Assembly: GCF_007860125.1 (NCBI RefSeq)
Contig: NZ_SJPW01000003.1
Location: forward strand, 186,001-250,000
Source: Rubripirellula tenax
GTDB taxonomy: Bacteria > Planctomycetota > Planctomycetia > Pirellulales > Pirellulaceae
DNA: 64,000 nt
Reading direction: 5' to 3'
Part shown: piece by piece, positions 26,218 through 35,538 of the stretch
Numbering within the stretch: the stretch's first letter is position 1
How the letters are laid out: each line of letters opens with the position of its first letter
Notes under the pieces: model-generated
Databases searched by the model: none
Seen by the model: the letters and a program-made list of their open reading frames with translations, nothing else
Told to the model about the DNA's origin: nothing
Program-made: the position numbers and the translations under genes

Positions 26218-28722
26218 ATGATGGACCGTGATCGTCGAAGCTGCATTGCTACGGCATCCGCAATGTATGCAATCCGATCGATGGGGATTGCGATCGCAAT
26301 GTCCGGATCGATCGGCATTCAGGCTGACGAATTTCAACCAAGTGAACCGCCATCCAAAGCGGCTCCCGAAATTGATTTCGCGAGACAGGTACAGCCGATT
26401 CTTGCCAAGCGTTGCTTTGCTTGTCACGGCCCGGACAAGGCCGAGGGAGGGCTGAAGTTCGTCGACCAGGAATCGGCCTACGCCGAGACAGATTCGGGCG
26501 AACATGCGATCGTGCCGGGCGATATCGAAGCCAGCGTGATGATCGCGAGAATTACGACGGATGACGAATACGAAAAGATGCCTCCCGAAGGCGATCCGGT
26601 GACGTCGGAGGAAGTCGAGATATTGAAGTCTTGGATCGCATCGGGTGCGGCGTGGCGAAACCACTGGGCGTTCGAGCCAATGAAGGATCCGCAACCGCCG
26701 GTGGTCGCGGATGCCGTTTGGAACAAGAATCCGATCGACGCCTTCGTGTTTGACTCGCTCGCCCATGCCGGGTTGTCACCTAATTTTCCCGCGGACCGAC
26801 ACGACTTGATCCGCCGCGCCTGCTATGACCTCACGGGGTTGCCGCCTACCGCTGCTCAGGTGCAAGCGTTTGTCACCGACGATGATCCCTTAGCATTCGA
26901 ACGATTGGTCGACGAACTCTTGGAATCGCCCCAATACGGGCAACGATGGGGGCGACACTGGCTGGACCTGGTCCGCTATGCCGAAACGAATTCGTTTGAA
27001 CGAGACAATCCGAAACCCAACGCGTGGAAGTATCGCGACTATGTCATCGACGCCTTCAACAATGACAAGCCCTACGACCAATTCGTGCGTGAACAATTGG
27101 CGGGGGATGAACTTGCGAACGTCACGAAGGAGTCATTGATCGCGACGGGCTACTATCGGCTGGGAATTTGGGACGACGAGCCGGCCGATCCGCTGCAGGC
27201 GCGGTTCGACGAAATCGACGACATCATCACGACGACCAGCCAAGCGTTCCTGGGTTTGACGATCAATTGTGCGCGTTGCCATGACCACAAAATTGATCCG
27301 ATTCCGCAAACCGACTACTACAGCATGGTGGCGTTCTTGGCGGACGTGACATCGTACGCGACGCGAAGCGACGGTACGTCGAACAATCAAATTGACGTGA
27401 CCGGAAACGAAGCCAATCGCGGCCATCAACAATGCGACACCGACTTGCAGCAGATCCAAGCAAAGATGCTTGAGATCGAGCAGATTGGGATCGCCAAAAT
27501 GTCAGGCCCCGACCAACGTGCGACCGAAGGTAAACCACGTGCACGACAAAAAATCCTGAATAAGAACCTCAAGGAATGCTTGGACGCCGATCAATGGGAA
27601 ACCTACCAGGAACTCATCGTCTCCCGTGATGCAGTCCAACAGCGCCGCAAGTCCTTGCCGCCTCGCGAGACGGTCATGGGGCTGGCCCGATGCGATGCGA
27701 CCCCAGATCAAACATTCGTGCTGTTTCGAGGAAACCCTCACTCACCGGCGGACCCGGTCGAGCCCGCCTATCCGGCGATTTTCGGTGATGCACCACCCGT
27801 GTTACCGCCGGTTGCCGAATCGGCTAAGTCAGCCGGCCGGCGACGAGTCCTGGCAGAGTGGATGACTCGCGACGACAACCGCTTGACCGCCCGTGTGATG
27901 GCAAACCGGCTGTGGCAGTTCCACTTTGGTCGCGGCATCGTCCGCAGCAGCAACAATTTCGGCCAACTCGGAACACCGCCGACTCATCCACTGTTACTCG
28001 ATTGGCTGGCCCAGCGATTGATCGACGGCGATTGGAAACTCAAATCGATGCATCGACTGATCATGACCAGTCGCGTCTACCAAATGTCGTCGGCATCGAC
28101 GGACGAAGGTCAGTCAGTTGATCCCGATAACAATCTGTTTTGGCGTTTTGATCCACGACGGTTGAGTGCCGAAGAGGTCCGCGATTCGATTTTGGCTGCC
28201 AACGGTTCACTGAACGTGGAATTGGGTGGCCCGAGTTTCTATCCACGGATGTCGGCCGAAGTCTTGGCAGGGCAGTCGCGTCCCGGTTCCGGCTGGGGCG
28301 ATTCGACGGAAGATCAGCTCAACCGACGCAGCGTCTACATTCACGTGAAGCGATCACTGCTGACGCCATTGCTGACGGCGTTTGATTTCCCGGACCCCGA
28401 TCTGACGTGCGAAGAACGCTTTACAACCTTGCAACCTGGCCAGGCGCTGTCGCTATTGAACAGTGACTTCGTACAAGAGCAATCCGATATCTTGGCGGGA
28501 TCGATCGGTGCCGACGAATGGAAGACGAATGCCGACAACGAAGAAATCGTCCGACGAACGGTTCGTGCCGTCCTGCAGCGCGAATCGTCCGCCGACGAGA
28601 TTGCCGCGGGCGGTCGCTTGATCGTCGAACTTCAAGAAAAACACGAACTCAGCCGGGACCGCGCGGTCGGACTGTATTGTTTATCGGTGATGAACTGGAA
28701 CGAGTTTCTGTTTGTCGATTGA
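26218..28722 (+). CDS. Planctomycete cytochrome/DUF1549/DUF1553 protein
   Basis: 834 residues from the ATG at 26218, giving a leader with hydrophobic MGIAIAMSGSIGIQA. A PSCyt1-type heme site RCFACHGPD lies near residue 70, followed by GGLKF. DUF1549 follows (NPIDAFVFDSLA, YDLTGLPPTA, GQRWGRHWLDLVRYAET) with a second CxxCH in NCARCHDHKIDPI. DUF1553 is C-terminal (ARVMANRLWQFHFGRGIVRS; RRLSAEEVRDSILA; CEERFTTLQPGQALSLLNS). These secreted proteins are almost always paired with DUF1501, as here. Their biochemical role is not established; glycan or sulfatide use is often proposed. Confidence 0.93.
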   Translation: MMDRDRRSCIATASAMYAIRSMGIAIAMSGSIGIQADEFQPSEPPSKAAPEIDFARQVQPILAKRCFACHGPDKAEGGLKFVDQESAYAETDSGEHAIVPGDIEASVMIARITTDDEYEKMPPEGDPVTSEEVEILKSWIASGAAWRNHWAFEPMKDPQPPVVADAVWNKNPIDAFVFDSLAHAGLSPNFPADRHDLIRRACYDLTGLPPTAAQVQAFVTDDDPLAFERLVDELLESPQYGQRWGRHWLDLVRYAETNSFERDNPKPNAWKYRDYVIDAFNNDKPYDQFVREQLAGDELANVTKESLIATGYYRLGIWDDEPADPLQARFDEIDDIITTTSQAFLGLTINCARCHDHKIDPIPQTDYYSMVAFLADVTSYATRSDGTSNNQIDVTGNEANRGHQQCDTDLQQIQAKMLEIEQIGIAKMSGPDQRATEGKPRARQKILNKNLKECLDADQWETYQELIVSRDAVQQRRKSLPPRETVMGLARCDATPDQTFVLFRGNPHSPADPVEPAYPAIFGDAPPVLPPVAESAKSAGRRRVLAEWMTRDDNRLTARVMANRLWQFHFGRGIVRSSNNFGQLGTPPTHPLLLDWLAQRLIDGDWKLKSMHRLIMTSRVYQMSSASTDEGQSVDPDNNLFWRFDPRRLSAEEVRDSILAANGSLNVELGGPSFYPRMSAEVLAGQSRPGSGWGDSTEDQLNRRSVYIHVKRSLLTPLLTAFDFPDPDLTCEERFTTLQPGQALSLLNSDFVQEQSDILAGSIGADEWKTNADNEEIVRRTVRAVLQRESSADEIAAGGRLIVELQEKHELSRDRAVGLYCLSVMNWNEFLFVD

Positions 28723-28795
28723 TGCAATCGCTTGCGCCACATACGCCGTCGTAAAAACTGCCACACGATCTTCCACTCCAACGCGAACGAATACC

Positions 28796-30262
28796 ATGAC
28801 TGAAAAAAGACGCAAAATTGGTTTCTGTGGACGCACACGCCGCGAGTTCGTGTGGGAATCGGGCGCCGGGTTTGGGGCGGCGGCGCTTTCTTCCTTGTTG
28901 TCAGGCGACGGATTTTTCGGCTCCACCGCTGCCGCGAACGACAAGCCGTTTCAAAATCCACTCGCTGCCAAAGCACCGCATTTCGCGCCCAAGGCAAAGT
29001 CGGTCATTTTTCTTTTCATGTACGGCGGCCCCAGCCACATCGACACCTTCGATCGCAAACCGAAGATGAAGGGAATGGACGGAAAAATCGTGGACGTGAA
29101 AACGTTCGGTCGCGGCGGGCACAAACCGGGCGGCCGGATCGTCGAACCGCGATGGGATTTCAAGCAATACGGCCAGTGCGGAAAGTGGGTCAGTTCGTTG
29201 TTTCCCAATGTGGCCGAGCACGTCGACGACATCGCGTTCCTGCATTCCATGACGGCGGATTCACCGATCCATGGTTCGGCGATGCTGATGATGAACAGCG
29301 GCAAGATTTTGTCCGGAAATCCGGCGATCGGTTCGTGGGTCAATTACGGACTGGGCACCGTAAACGAAAACCTGCCGGGCTTTGTCGTGATGCTCGACCC
29401 GACGGGCGGCCCCATCAGCGGCGCAAAGAACTGGAGCAGCGGTTACATGCCGGCAACCTACGCAGGCACCGTCTTTCGCAGCAAAGGAGCACCCATCCTG
29501 GACTTGGCGCCGCCATCAGATTTACCGACGGGTGTACAGCGTCGCCTGATCGACTCGATCCGAGACGCCAACACACGGCACTTAGTCACTCACGCCGGCA
29601 ACGATGACTTGACGTCGCGGATTGCCAGCTACGAGTTGGCCTACAACATGCAATCGACTGCACCGGAGGCCGTCGACTTGGCTGATGAAGATGCGAAGAC
29701 GCTTTCGATGTACGGAATCGACAAAGAAGAGACTCGCGATTTTGGCACGCGATGTCTGATGGCTCGCCGATTGGTCCAACGAGGCGTCCGGTTCGTACAA
29801 CTGTATAGCGGCGGCGCCCACAACGATGATAATTGGGACGCCCATGGCGACTTGGAAACCAACCACAACAAGCACGCCGGTCGCACCGACCAACCGATCG
29901 CGGCGCTGCTGGCCGATTTAAAACGAACAGGGATGCTGGACGAAACCTTGGTGGTTTGGGGCGGCGAGTTTGGACGACAACCGACCGCTGAGTACGCCAA
30001 CGGAAGCGGCCGCGACCACAACGCCTATGGCTTCACGATGTGGATGGCCGGCGGCGGTATCAAGGGAGGCGTCAGCCACGGTACAACCGACGAATTGGGG
30101 GCCGCAGCAGTCGAGAACCCGCTGCATGTGAAGAACTTGCACGCGACGATCCTGCACCAACTCGGCCTCGACCCGAACCACTTGTCGTATTTCTACAGCG
30201 GCTTGGAGCAAAAATTAGTCGGCGTCGAACCGATCGAACCGATCCACGAGATCATCGCTTAG
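28796..30262 (+). CDS. DUF1501 protein, Tat-exported
   Basis: 488 residues from the ATG at 28796. The N terminus has a twin-arginine signal (TRREFVWESGAGFGAAALSSLL). The body has FLFMYGGPSHIDTFDRKP, WVSSLFPNVAEHVDDIAFLHSM, and near the C terminus LVVWGGEFGRQPT with GRDHNAYGF, all typical of DUF1501, an alkaline-phosphatase/sulfatase-superfamily member. It lies 73 bp after the DUF1549/DUF1553 gene; the two form a conserved planctomycete pair likely to act together in the periplasm or at the surface. The substrate is unknown. Confidence 0.93.
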   Translation: MTEKRRKIGFCGRTRREFVWESGAGFGAAALSSLLSGDGFFGSTAAANDKPFQNPLAAKAPHFAPKAKSVIFLFMYGGPSHIDTFDRKPKMKGMDGKIVDVKTFGRGGHKPGGRIVEPRWDFKQYGQCGKWVSSLFPNVAEHVDDIAFLHSMTADSPIHGSAMLMMNSGKILSGNPAIGSWVNYGLGTVNENLPGFVVMLDPTGGPISGAKNWSSGYMPATYAGTVFRSKGAPILDLAPPSDLPTGVQRRLIDSIRDANTRHLVTHAGNDDLTSRIASYELAYNMQSTAPEAVDLADEDAKTLSMYGIDKEETRDFGTRCLMARRLVQRGVRFVQLYSGGAHNDDNWDAHGDLETNHNKHAGRTDQPIAALLADLKRTGMLDETLVVWGGEFGRQPTAEYANGSGRDHNAYGFTMWMAGGGIKGGVSHGTTDELGAAAVENPLHVKNLHATILHQLGLDPNHLSYFYSGLEQKLVGVEPIEPIHEIIA

Positions 30263-30412
30263 TCGCTGCAAGTCACGGACGAAACGCTCTGAATGGAACC
30301 GAAACGATCGTTTGATTCGATCGTAACAATTGTGCGGGCGATTTTCCCCAGCTTCTTCTCGGCAGTTCGCGATCGCTGACCTAGGGTTGTGCGGTGTGTT
30401 GAATTCCGTCCG

Positions 30413-31006
30413 ATGATTCCGAAGGCCTGGGTCGATTCCGTGAACCCGCGACGTAGCGCAATGACGATGATCGAAGTCACGATCGCCATCTTGGTGATCG
30501 GTCTACTATCGGCGATTACGGCACCTCGGCTATCTGACGCCTACCGCTCCACTCGCCTGCAATCGGCGGCATGGCGAGTCACCAACGATGTTCGGCTGGC
30601 ACGCCAAATGGCCATCGCTCGAGGGCGATCCATCGAATGGGTGTGCCAGAACGCGAACGACGTCTACACGTGCGCTTCACTGGGTTCGCGCGACGGATCT
30701 GGGGCATCCATGTCCGTTTCCATCGGCGAACTTTTTGATTCGTCGTTCGACCTGTCCGCGGACTTTGACGGTCAATCAACGATTCGCTTCGATGCTGACG
30801 GAGTGCCCTATGTAGGTACATCCATGATGCAAACCGGAGTCATCACGCTTCAATTCGGCGGGGACCGATATGACGTTCGAATCGCTGCAGGTACCGGCTT
30901 GGTCTCACTCACCAACGTCAGTGTGTGGATTCCGACATCGGATCCTGTCTACGAACCTGCTTCGCAATCGGCACAGGTCGATGGCACCAGCGGAGCAACT
31001 CCGTGA
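30413..31006 (+). CDS. Type II secretion/type IV pilus-like pseudopilin (GspH-like)
   Basis: 197 residues from the ATG at 30413. The prepilin motif is RRSAMTMIEVTIAILVIGLLSAI; the residue before the cleavage position is Ala, not the usual Gly. A long alpha helix (RSTRLQSAAWRVTNDVRLARQMAIARG) matches GspH/FimT minor pseudopilins, followed by a beta-rich globular part. The stop overlaps the GTG of the next gene. First of four coupled genes. Confidence 0.85.
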   Translation: MIPKAWVDSVNPRRSAMTMIEVTIAILVIGLLSAITAPRLSDAYRSTRLQSAAWRVTNDVRLARQMAIARGRSIEWVCQNANDVYTCASLGSRDGSGASMSVSIGELFDSSFDLSADFDGQSTIRFDADGVPYVGTSMMQTGVITLQFGGDRYDVRIAAGTGLVSLTNVSVWIPTSDPVYEPASQSAQVDGTSGATP

Positions 31007-32055
31007 AACGGCACGCTTACACATTGATTGAGATCGTCGTCGCCATGTTGGCGGCCAGCGTGCTTGTCGCTTCTTTGGCAGGGTCGATAGCCGTTACGTC
31101 GAGTCTATTGCAACCCGATACCGACCACGACAAGGATCTTGCTAGACGATTGATCGCCGATCGCATCGGCGGGGACCTTCGCTATGCAACTTCGGCAACG
31201 GCTGCCCCATCGGGTGTCGGCCTCGACCTGCATCGCACCGAACCGGCATCGAACATAAACCAAGTGATTCGCTATCGATCCGAGTCCGCCGATTTGACTC
31301 GCGGTGTTGACGGCGACACGGCTGTTCGGATCGGTGCGTCAATCACGCAATTGGACACGACCATCGATGGCTACTCGGCCCCGACCTGGATCGCCACGTC
31401 GCCGAATTTGGTCCGCTGTCGCAGTCGAGCCGTGCAATCATCGGCGGACAGTGTCTCGTCGATCTCGGTCGAAATTCCTGCTGGCGTGATCCCCGGCGAC
31501 CTGGTGCTGTTGTGTGTGTCTGCGAAGTCATCCTCGACCGTCGCAATTACGAAACCGAACTCCTTCACGACACTGCAAGACGAGTCCAACGGATACCTCT
31601 CGCTAGTCGTTGCCTATGGGGCTTACGACCTGACTTGGCCCACTGAAATCACGATTGACGCGTCGCCCATCGCATACATGGCGGCGACGTTGATCACCGT
31701 CGAAGGCGTTGATCCCGGCGGCCCGATCCGCTGGACCGCGAATCGTCGCAACGCGTCGCCGTTTGCCGACCTAGCACCAACGTCTTTGGAATCGGCGACG
31801 ACGCAAGATTCTGACCTGAACCTGCAAATCTTTGCGGCGGACAGATCACCCTGGTTTCCGGGGACCATGGGAATGGCATCTTATGTCGACGTGGTTCAGC
31901 GCCGCGCCGGTGAAAGCAGCTTTTGGTTTGGCAATTCGATCGGCGTTGCCAGTCGCAATGGCAACGAAACGACGCTCTCGTCGCCACCGCAGATGATGCA
32001 CCGATCGTACGGCTCATGGATTCAAGCCGCCGTCGTGTTGAAGGGGCTCCCCTAA
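31003..32055 (+). CDS. Minor pseudopilin (GspJ/PilW-like) fused to a beta-sandwich-like domain
   Basis: 350 residues from a GTG at 31003 overlapping the previous stop (GTGA), with GGAG 7 bases upstream. The N terminus YTLIEIVVAMLAASVLVASLAG is a prepilin-type helix. After a normal-sized pilin part, residues about 145-350 carry SVEIPAGVIPGDLVLLCVSA, a TKPNSFTTLQDES segment, AYGAYDLTWPTEITI and a terminal WIQAAVVLKG, the pattern of the PAGxxxGDLLL beta-rich domain often seen in phage and surface proteins. This looks like a pilin tip fused to a displayed domain. Confidence 0.75.
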   Translation: MKRHAYTLIEIVVAMLAASVLVASLAGSIAVTSSLLQPDTDHDKDLARRLIADRIGGDLRYATSATAAPSGVGLDLHRTEPASNINQVIRYRSESADLTRGVDGDTAVRIGASITQLDTTIDGYSAPTWIATSPNLVRCRSRAVQSSADSVSSISVEIPAGVIPGDLVLLCVSAKSSSTVAITKPNSFTTLQDESNGYLSLVVAYGAYDLTWPTEITIDASPIAYMAATLITVEGVDPGGPIRWTANRRNASPFADLAPTSLESATTQDSDLNLQIFAADRSPWFPGTMGMASYVDVVQRRAGESSFWFGNSIGVASRNGNETTLSSPPQMMHRSYGSWIQAAVVLKGLP

Positions 32056-32675
32056 TGCGAAATGGCATCACGCTGATGGAAGTTGTCGTATCGACCGTCT
32101 TGGTGTCGGGTGTGTTGTTGGTAGCGATGACAACATCAGCCAATCTGTGGCGGAACCGTGGTTTGCAAAACGAACACGAAATGGCGGCTGATTTATCGGG
32201 CCAGATGTTAGACGAGATTACTTCCAAGGCGTTTCGTGATTCTGTGGCACCCGTGTTCGGTATCGAAACGGATGAGACCGGACTTGCCCGCATTGGCTTC
32301 GACGACGTCGACGACTATCACGGCTTCACCGAGTCGCCGCCAATGCACCGTGACGGTCAATTCATCGACGGATGCAGCGGATGGAGTATCGAAGTGATTG
32401 TGCAACCGGCAACCCCAACGACGGACGGCATCGAAGCCAGTGCTACCCCAACGGTAGATTCCGATGCTGGGCTTCGCTTGGTAACGGTACATTGCACGAC
32501 GCCTACCGGCCACCTGATAACGGACGTTGCCGTGGTGTCAGACGTCCCAGGCGACGAAGCTGAAACCGCTTCGTTTCAGCGTTGGCGAAACGAGACGCTC
32601 ACCTTCAGCGACGGCAGCTCGCTTCGGATCACAGCTCCGCTGCGCAACCGTCCCATCTTAGGCGTGGGACAATGA
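32055..32675 (+). CDS. Pseudopilin (GspI/PilV-like)
   Basis: 206 residues. The ATG at 32055 shares one base with the preceding TAA. The N terminus MRNGITLMEVVVSTVLVSGVL is a very short leader ending in Gly before ITLMEV, the normal type III signal. The mature helix NRGLQNEHEMAADLSGQMLDEI is typical of GspI/PilV. The rest is a beta domain with no motifs. Its TGA overlaps the next ATG. Confidence 0.85.
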   Translation: MRNGITLMEVVVSTVLVSGVLLVAMTTSANLWRNRGLQNEHEMAADLSGQMLDEITSKAFRDSVAPVFGIETDETGLARIGFDDVDDYHGFTESPPMHRDGQFIDGCSGWSIEVIVQPATPTTDGIEASATPTVDSDAGLRLVTVHCTTPTGHLITDVAVVSDVPGDEAETASFQRWRNETLTFSDGSSLRITAPLRNRPILGVGQ

Positions 32676-34003
32676 ACATCGAAATCCTGAAATCATGCCG
32701 TTCGCCACGGCCACGACAAATCGATCGCGGCGGTTTTCTGTACGTCGCAGTACTGTTCACGTCGTTGATCGTTTCGATCTTAGTCGTGACAGCAATTTCG
32801 AATTCGACCCAACGTGCGAAAGAGCAATCCGATTGGGTCGATCGAGGCCTGGCAGTGCGGGCAGCAGAGAGCGAGATGCATCGATTGGCGTCCATGATGC
32901 GAGACAGTTCGTTATGGCGACAAGAAATGCTGAGTGGACGATTTTCGGCTTGGCGACCTTGGTCGACAGGGACCGCGATCATCCGCGGATCGAATCGTGA
33001 AGTTCGGCATCGCTATGTCGATCAAGACGGATCGCTAGACAATGATCCGACACATCCGGTAGACGTAACGGTTCACGCACGCGTCGGACGATCACAGTAC
33101 GCGATCACGACGACACTGCAATGGGATAGACAACCGCTATCGATACTTAACTACGGGATGACTGCCGTTCAAAACGTGCATTTCCAAGATGATGGCTCCA
33201 TCACGTGCGAACGTCCGGTGCAAGTCGGCGAAAACTGTACCGAGTCATCGGGCGGCTTGATGGTGACCCCGCTGCTTCATTGCGACGGAACCACGCAGAT
33301 GACACTTCGCGGAGACCTTGCCCCGGACGCTTTGATCCAACCCAGTCGCGATTTAGTTGAAACATACCAGCAAATCAGTGGCCCCATGGCTCGCACGGCA
33401 ATTCCGTCTGGGGGGACCGGCCGTGTGATTCGGGACCGTTTGATCTCGGCAACATCGAATCCGTTCGGTCCGGCCGATGCGTCCGGCATCTACCACGTCG
33501 ACATGAAGGGTGAAAAATTGGTGATCGAACACAGCCGAATCGATGCGACGTTGGTCATCGAATCGGCCAGCGAGATCGAAATCCGCGGAGCGGTGACTTG
33601 GAGCTACTCTGCGCACCCCGACGCTATCCTTGTCACCGATTCTCCGGTGCGTTTCGTTGCCATGGAACCGGAACTGAGTGAAGCATCGCGCGCCGTCCAC
33701 TTCAATCCGACTGGATCCGGATACCGCGGCATGTACGGGAACACCACGTTGACGGATCGATTTCCGACGGAACTGCGAGGCTTGATCTACAGCCAGTCAA
33801 GCATTCAATTCGAACCGCTCGTCGATGGATCGAACTTGATCGTCACCGGTATGATCGTCGGCCATTCGATCGAGATCCGCGGCAACGTCAGCGTTTTCGC
33901 TCTCGATGAATTGTTTTCGAATCCACCGGACGCGCTGTGCAATCCGGTGCCGATGCGCATCGTTCGCGGATCATGGCGGCGGATTGAATCGCCAGCACTC
34001 TGA
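32672..34003 (+). CDS. Pilus-assembly-type membrane protein (PilX/GspK-like position)
   Basis: 443 residues from the ATG at 32672 (ATGA overlap with the preceding gene). An N-terminal membrane helix (FLYVAVLFTSLIVSILVVTAIS) is preceded by GG and followed by an amphipathic helix (AVRAAESEMHRLASMMRDS), as in PilX or GspK. The large C-terminal region is beta-rich with repeats of the type ITCERPVQVGENC, LVIESASEIEIRGAV and IVTGMIVGHSIEIRGNV, suggesting a polymer-forming beta-solenoid. Exact family uncertain; it closes the four-gene operon. Confidence 0.65.
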   Translation: MNIEILKSCRSPRPRQIDRGGFLYVAVLFTSLIVSILVVTAISNSTQRAKEQSDWVDRGLAVRAAESEMHRLASMMRDSSLWRQEMLSGRFSAWRPWSTGTAIIRGSNREVRHRYVDQDGSLDNDPTHPVDVTVHARVGRSQYAITTTLQWDRQPLSILNYGMTAVQNVHFQDDGSITCERPVQVGENCTESSGGLMVTPLLHCDGTTQMTLRGDLAPDALIQPSRDLVETYQQISGPMARTAIPSGGTGRVIRDRLISATSNPFGPADASGIYHVDMKGEKLVIEHSRIDATLVIESASEIEIRGAVTWSYSAHPDAILVTDSPVRFVAMEPELSEASRAVHFNPTGSGYRGMYGNTTLTDRFPTELRGLIYSQSSIQFEPLVDGSNLIVTGMIVGHSIEIRGNVSVFALDELFSNPPDALCNPVPMRIVRGSWRRIESPAL

Positions 34004-34054
34004 TTCAGCCACACCCGAACAAAACAGCTCTCGTGAACGCTCGATTCGTCGCCA

Positions 34055-35059
34055 TTAAACCGAGATGCTTCGCCCCTCAGTTTCGCTTTGCAGCGCGGCT
34101 TCGAAAATGGAAACGGCGCGGTAGGCGTCGTCCAGATCACTCATGTTGCGAAGCAGGCTTGTGACACTGCGGTGGAACTGGGAAAGCAATTGTTCACCGA
34201 CGGGTGATTCGGTGTCTAGCGTCTCCATGTTTCGTCCGGCTTCGTCGAACCAAACCAAAGTTGTGGGCAGGTCAATGAAAGCGACACCCCGTTCACAACA
34301 GATTTGCATCGCCGAAGGCGGTCGAAAACCGGCCGCTTCGTGCCACGTCGATCGAATGTAGCTGCCGCAACTGATTTGAGCGGTGACCGAAGGTTTGTCG
34401 TCAAATTGCGGAAAAGCCAAACTCATGCACCGGTAGTCGGATACCGATGTCATGTCGGGTTGAACCTGTGTCTGATGACCGACGGATGAAACGCTGACCG
34501 GTTCGCGGCCGACGACATAGCGACACCAATCGATCAACTCGACCAATTCACGTCGCGATGGATCGGATTCGCCGACCGACGATGCGCCGAGCGCCTGCAA
34601 TCGACGGTGGCAAAAAATCAACTTGGGGGCTCCCAAGCGAGTCGCGATCAGTTCCTTTAATCGAAGTGTCGCTGGAGCATACCGCCGCGGAAATTCGACC
34701 ATGAACGCAACGCCAGAGTCTTCGACGATCGATCGAACCTCGGCATCCTGGACTGAATCGAAATCGAGATCCCCGGCCCAATAAATCGCTTTGCCTGCCT
34801 CGCAAGCGGCCATCACCGGCAGCCAGCCAAGCCAATTGCGTTGCAGCATGATGACGGCATCGATATCGCCGCGATTGACCAGGGCCCGATATCCATCGAC
34901 GACATCGGCCTGGAATTCTGCGGCCACGTTCTCGGCCAACTTCGCAACCGTATTGAAAACGGCTCGAACGTCGAATCGGTCATGCAGAACACGAAGGGCC
35001 GGCCGATGCCGCGTTTGCCAGGCATCGCAGTGGCCGATCAGTCCGACTCGTACTTTCAT
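34055..35059 (-). CDS. Gfo/Idh/MocA-family oxidoreductase
   Basis: 334 residues from the ATG at 35059 (MKVRVGLIGHCDAW); the open frame to 35386 is not supported. An N-terminal Rossmann fold with RVGLIGHCDAWQTRHRPAL replaces the usual GxGxxG, and AACEAGKAIYWAGDLDFD resembles the ExPx loop region where EKP is normally seen; here the Lys is missing. The C-terminal half is the usual beta-sheet domain. The altered glycine and EKP motifs suggest a divergent or non-catalytic member. Convergent with the pilus operon. Confidence 0.75.
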   Translation of the reverse strand: MKVRVGLIGHCDAWQTRHRPALRVLHDRFDVRAVFNTVAKLAENVAAEFQADVVDGYRALVNRGDIDAVIMLQRNWLGWLPVMAACEAGKAIYWAGDLDFDSVQDAEVRSIVEDSGVAFMVEFPRRYAPATLRLKELIATRLGAPKLIFCHRRLQALGASSVGESDPSRRELVELIDWCRYVVGREPVSVSSVGHQTQVQPDMTSVSDYRCMSLAFPQFDDKPSVTAQISCGSYIRSTWHEAAGFRPPSAMQICCERGVAFIDLPTTLVWFDEAGRNMETLDTESPVGEQLLSQFHRSVTSLLRNMSDLDDAYRAVSIFEAALQSETEGRSISV

Positions 35060-35538
35060 AGCGTCCGAACCGGGTAGAGGAGGAATCGGGCCATGGCGGA
35101 TGTGGATCGTGTTTGCGGACTGAAATATCGGGTTCGACGCCGCCCCATTGTGCCCCAATTCGACCGTTTGCGTGGCGATGTAGCAAAAATTTTCGGGTCG
35201 CCACCATGGCCCGCATGTGGGGATGTGTCCATTTGACGCGTCTGGATTGGCACGCCCCAACCTGTTGAGCGACGGGAGGTTACGGAAACGGGGACCGGGA
35301 ATCGACCGGGGGGCTACCACAGAAACGGCCCTTTTTGTCAATGTCAATTTCGGCGAAAAGTCAGCGGCAGCACTTGTGACCCGCACATGGCCCCATATAC
35401 TCCGCCCAAGTTTGCCAGTTACCTAGAGCTGCAAAGTCTGCGCAGTCCTAACACTTATCTCATTCGGCAAGGGTGCTTCCGCGTCGTCGAAACGACGTGC
35501 GAAGCGTGATCGAACTTCATCTTTGAAGGGAATAATCT
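35060..35538. other. Intergenic region, no gene seen
   Basis: 479 bp between the divergent oxidoreductase and thioredoxin-like gene. The open frames here are short and have no signature. The thioredoxin-like gene has GAAGGG about 8 bases before its ATG. No clear hairpin terminator, tRNA or repeat was found. Confidence 0.4.
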
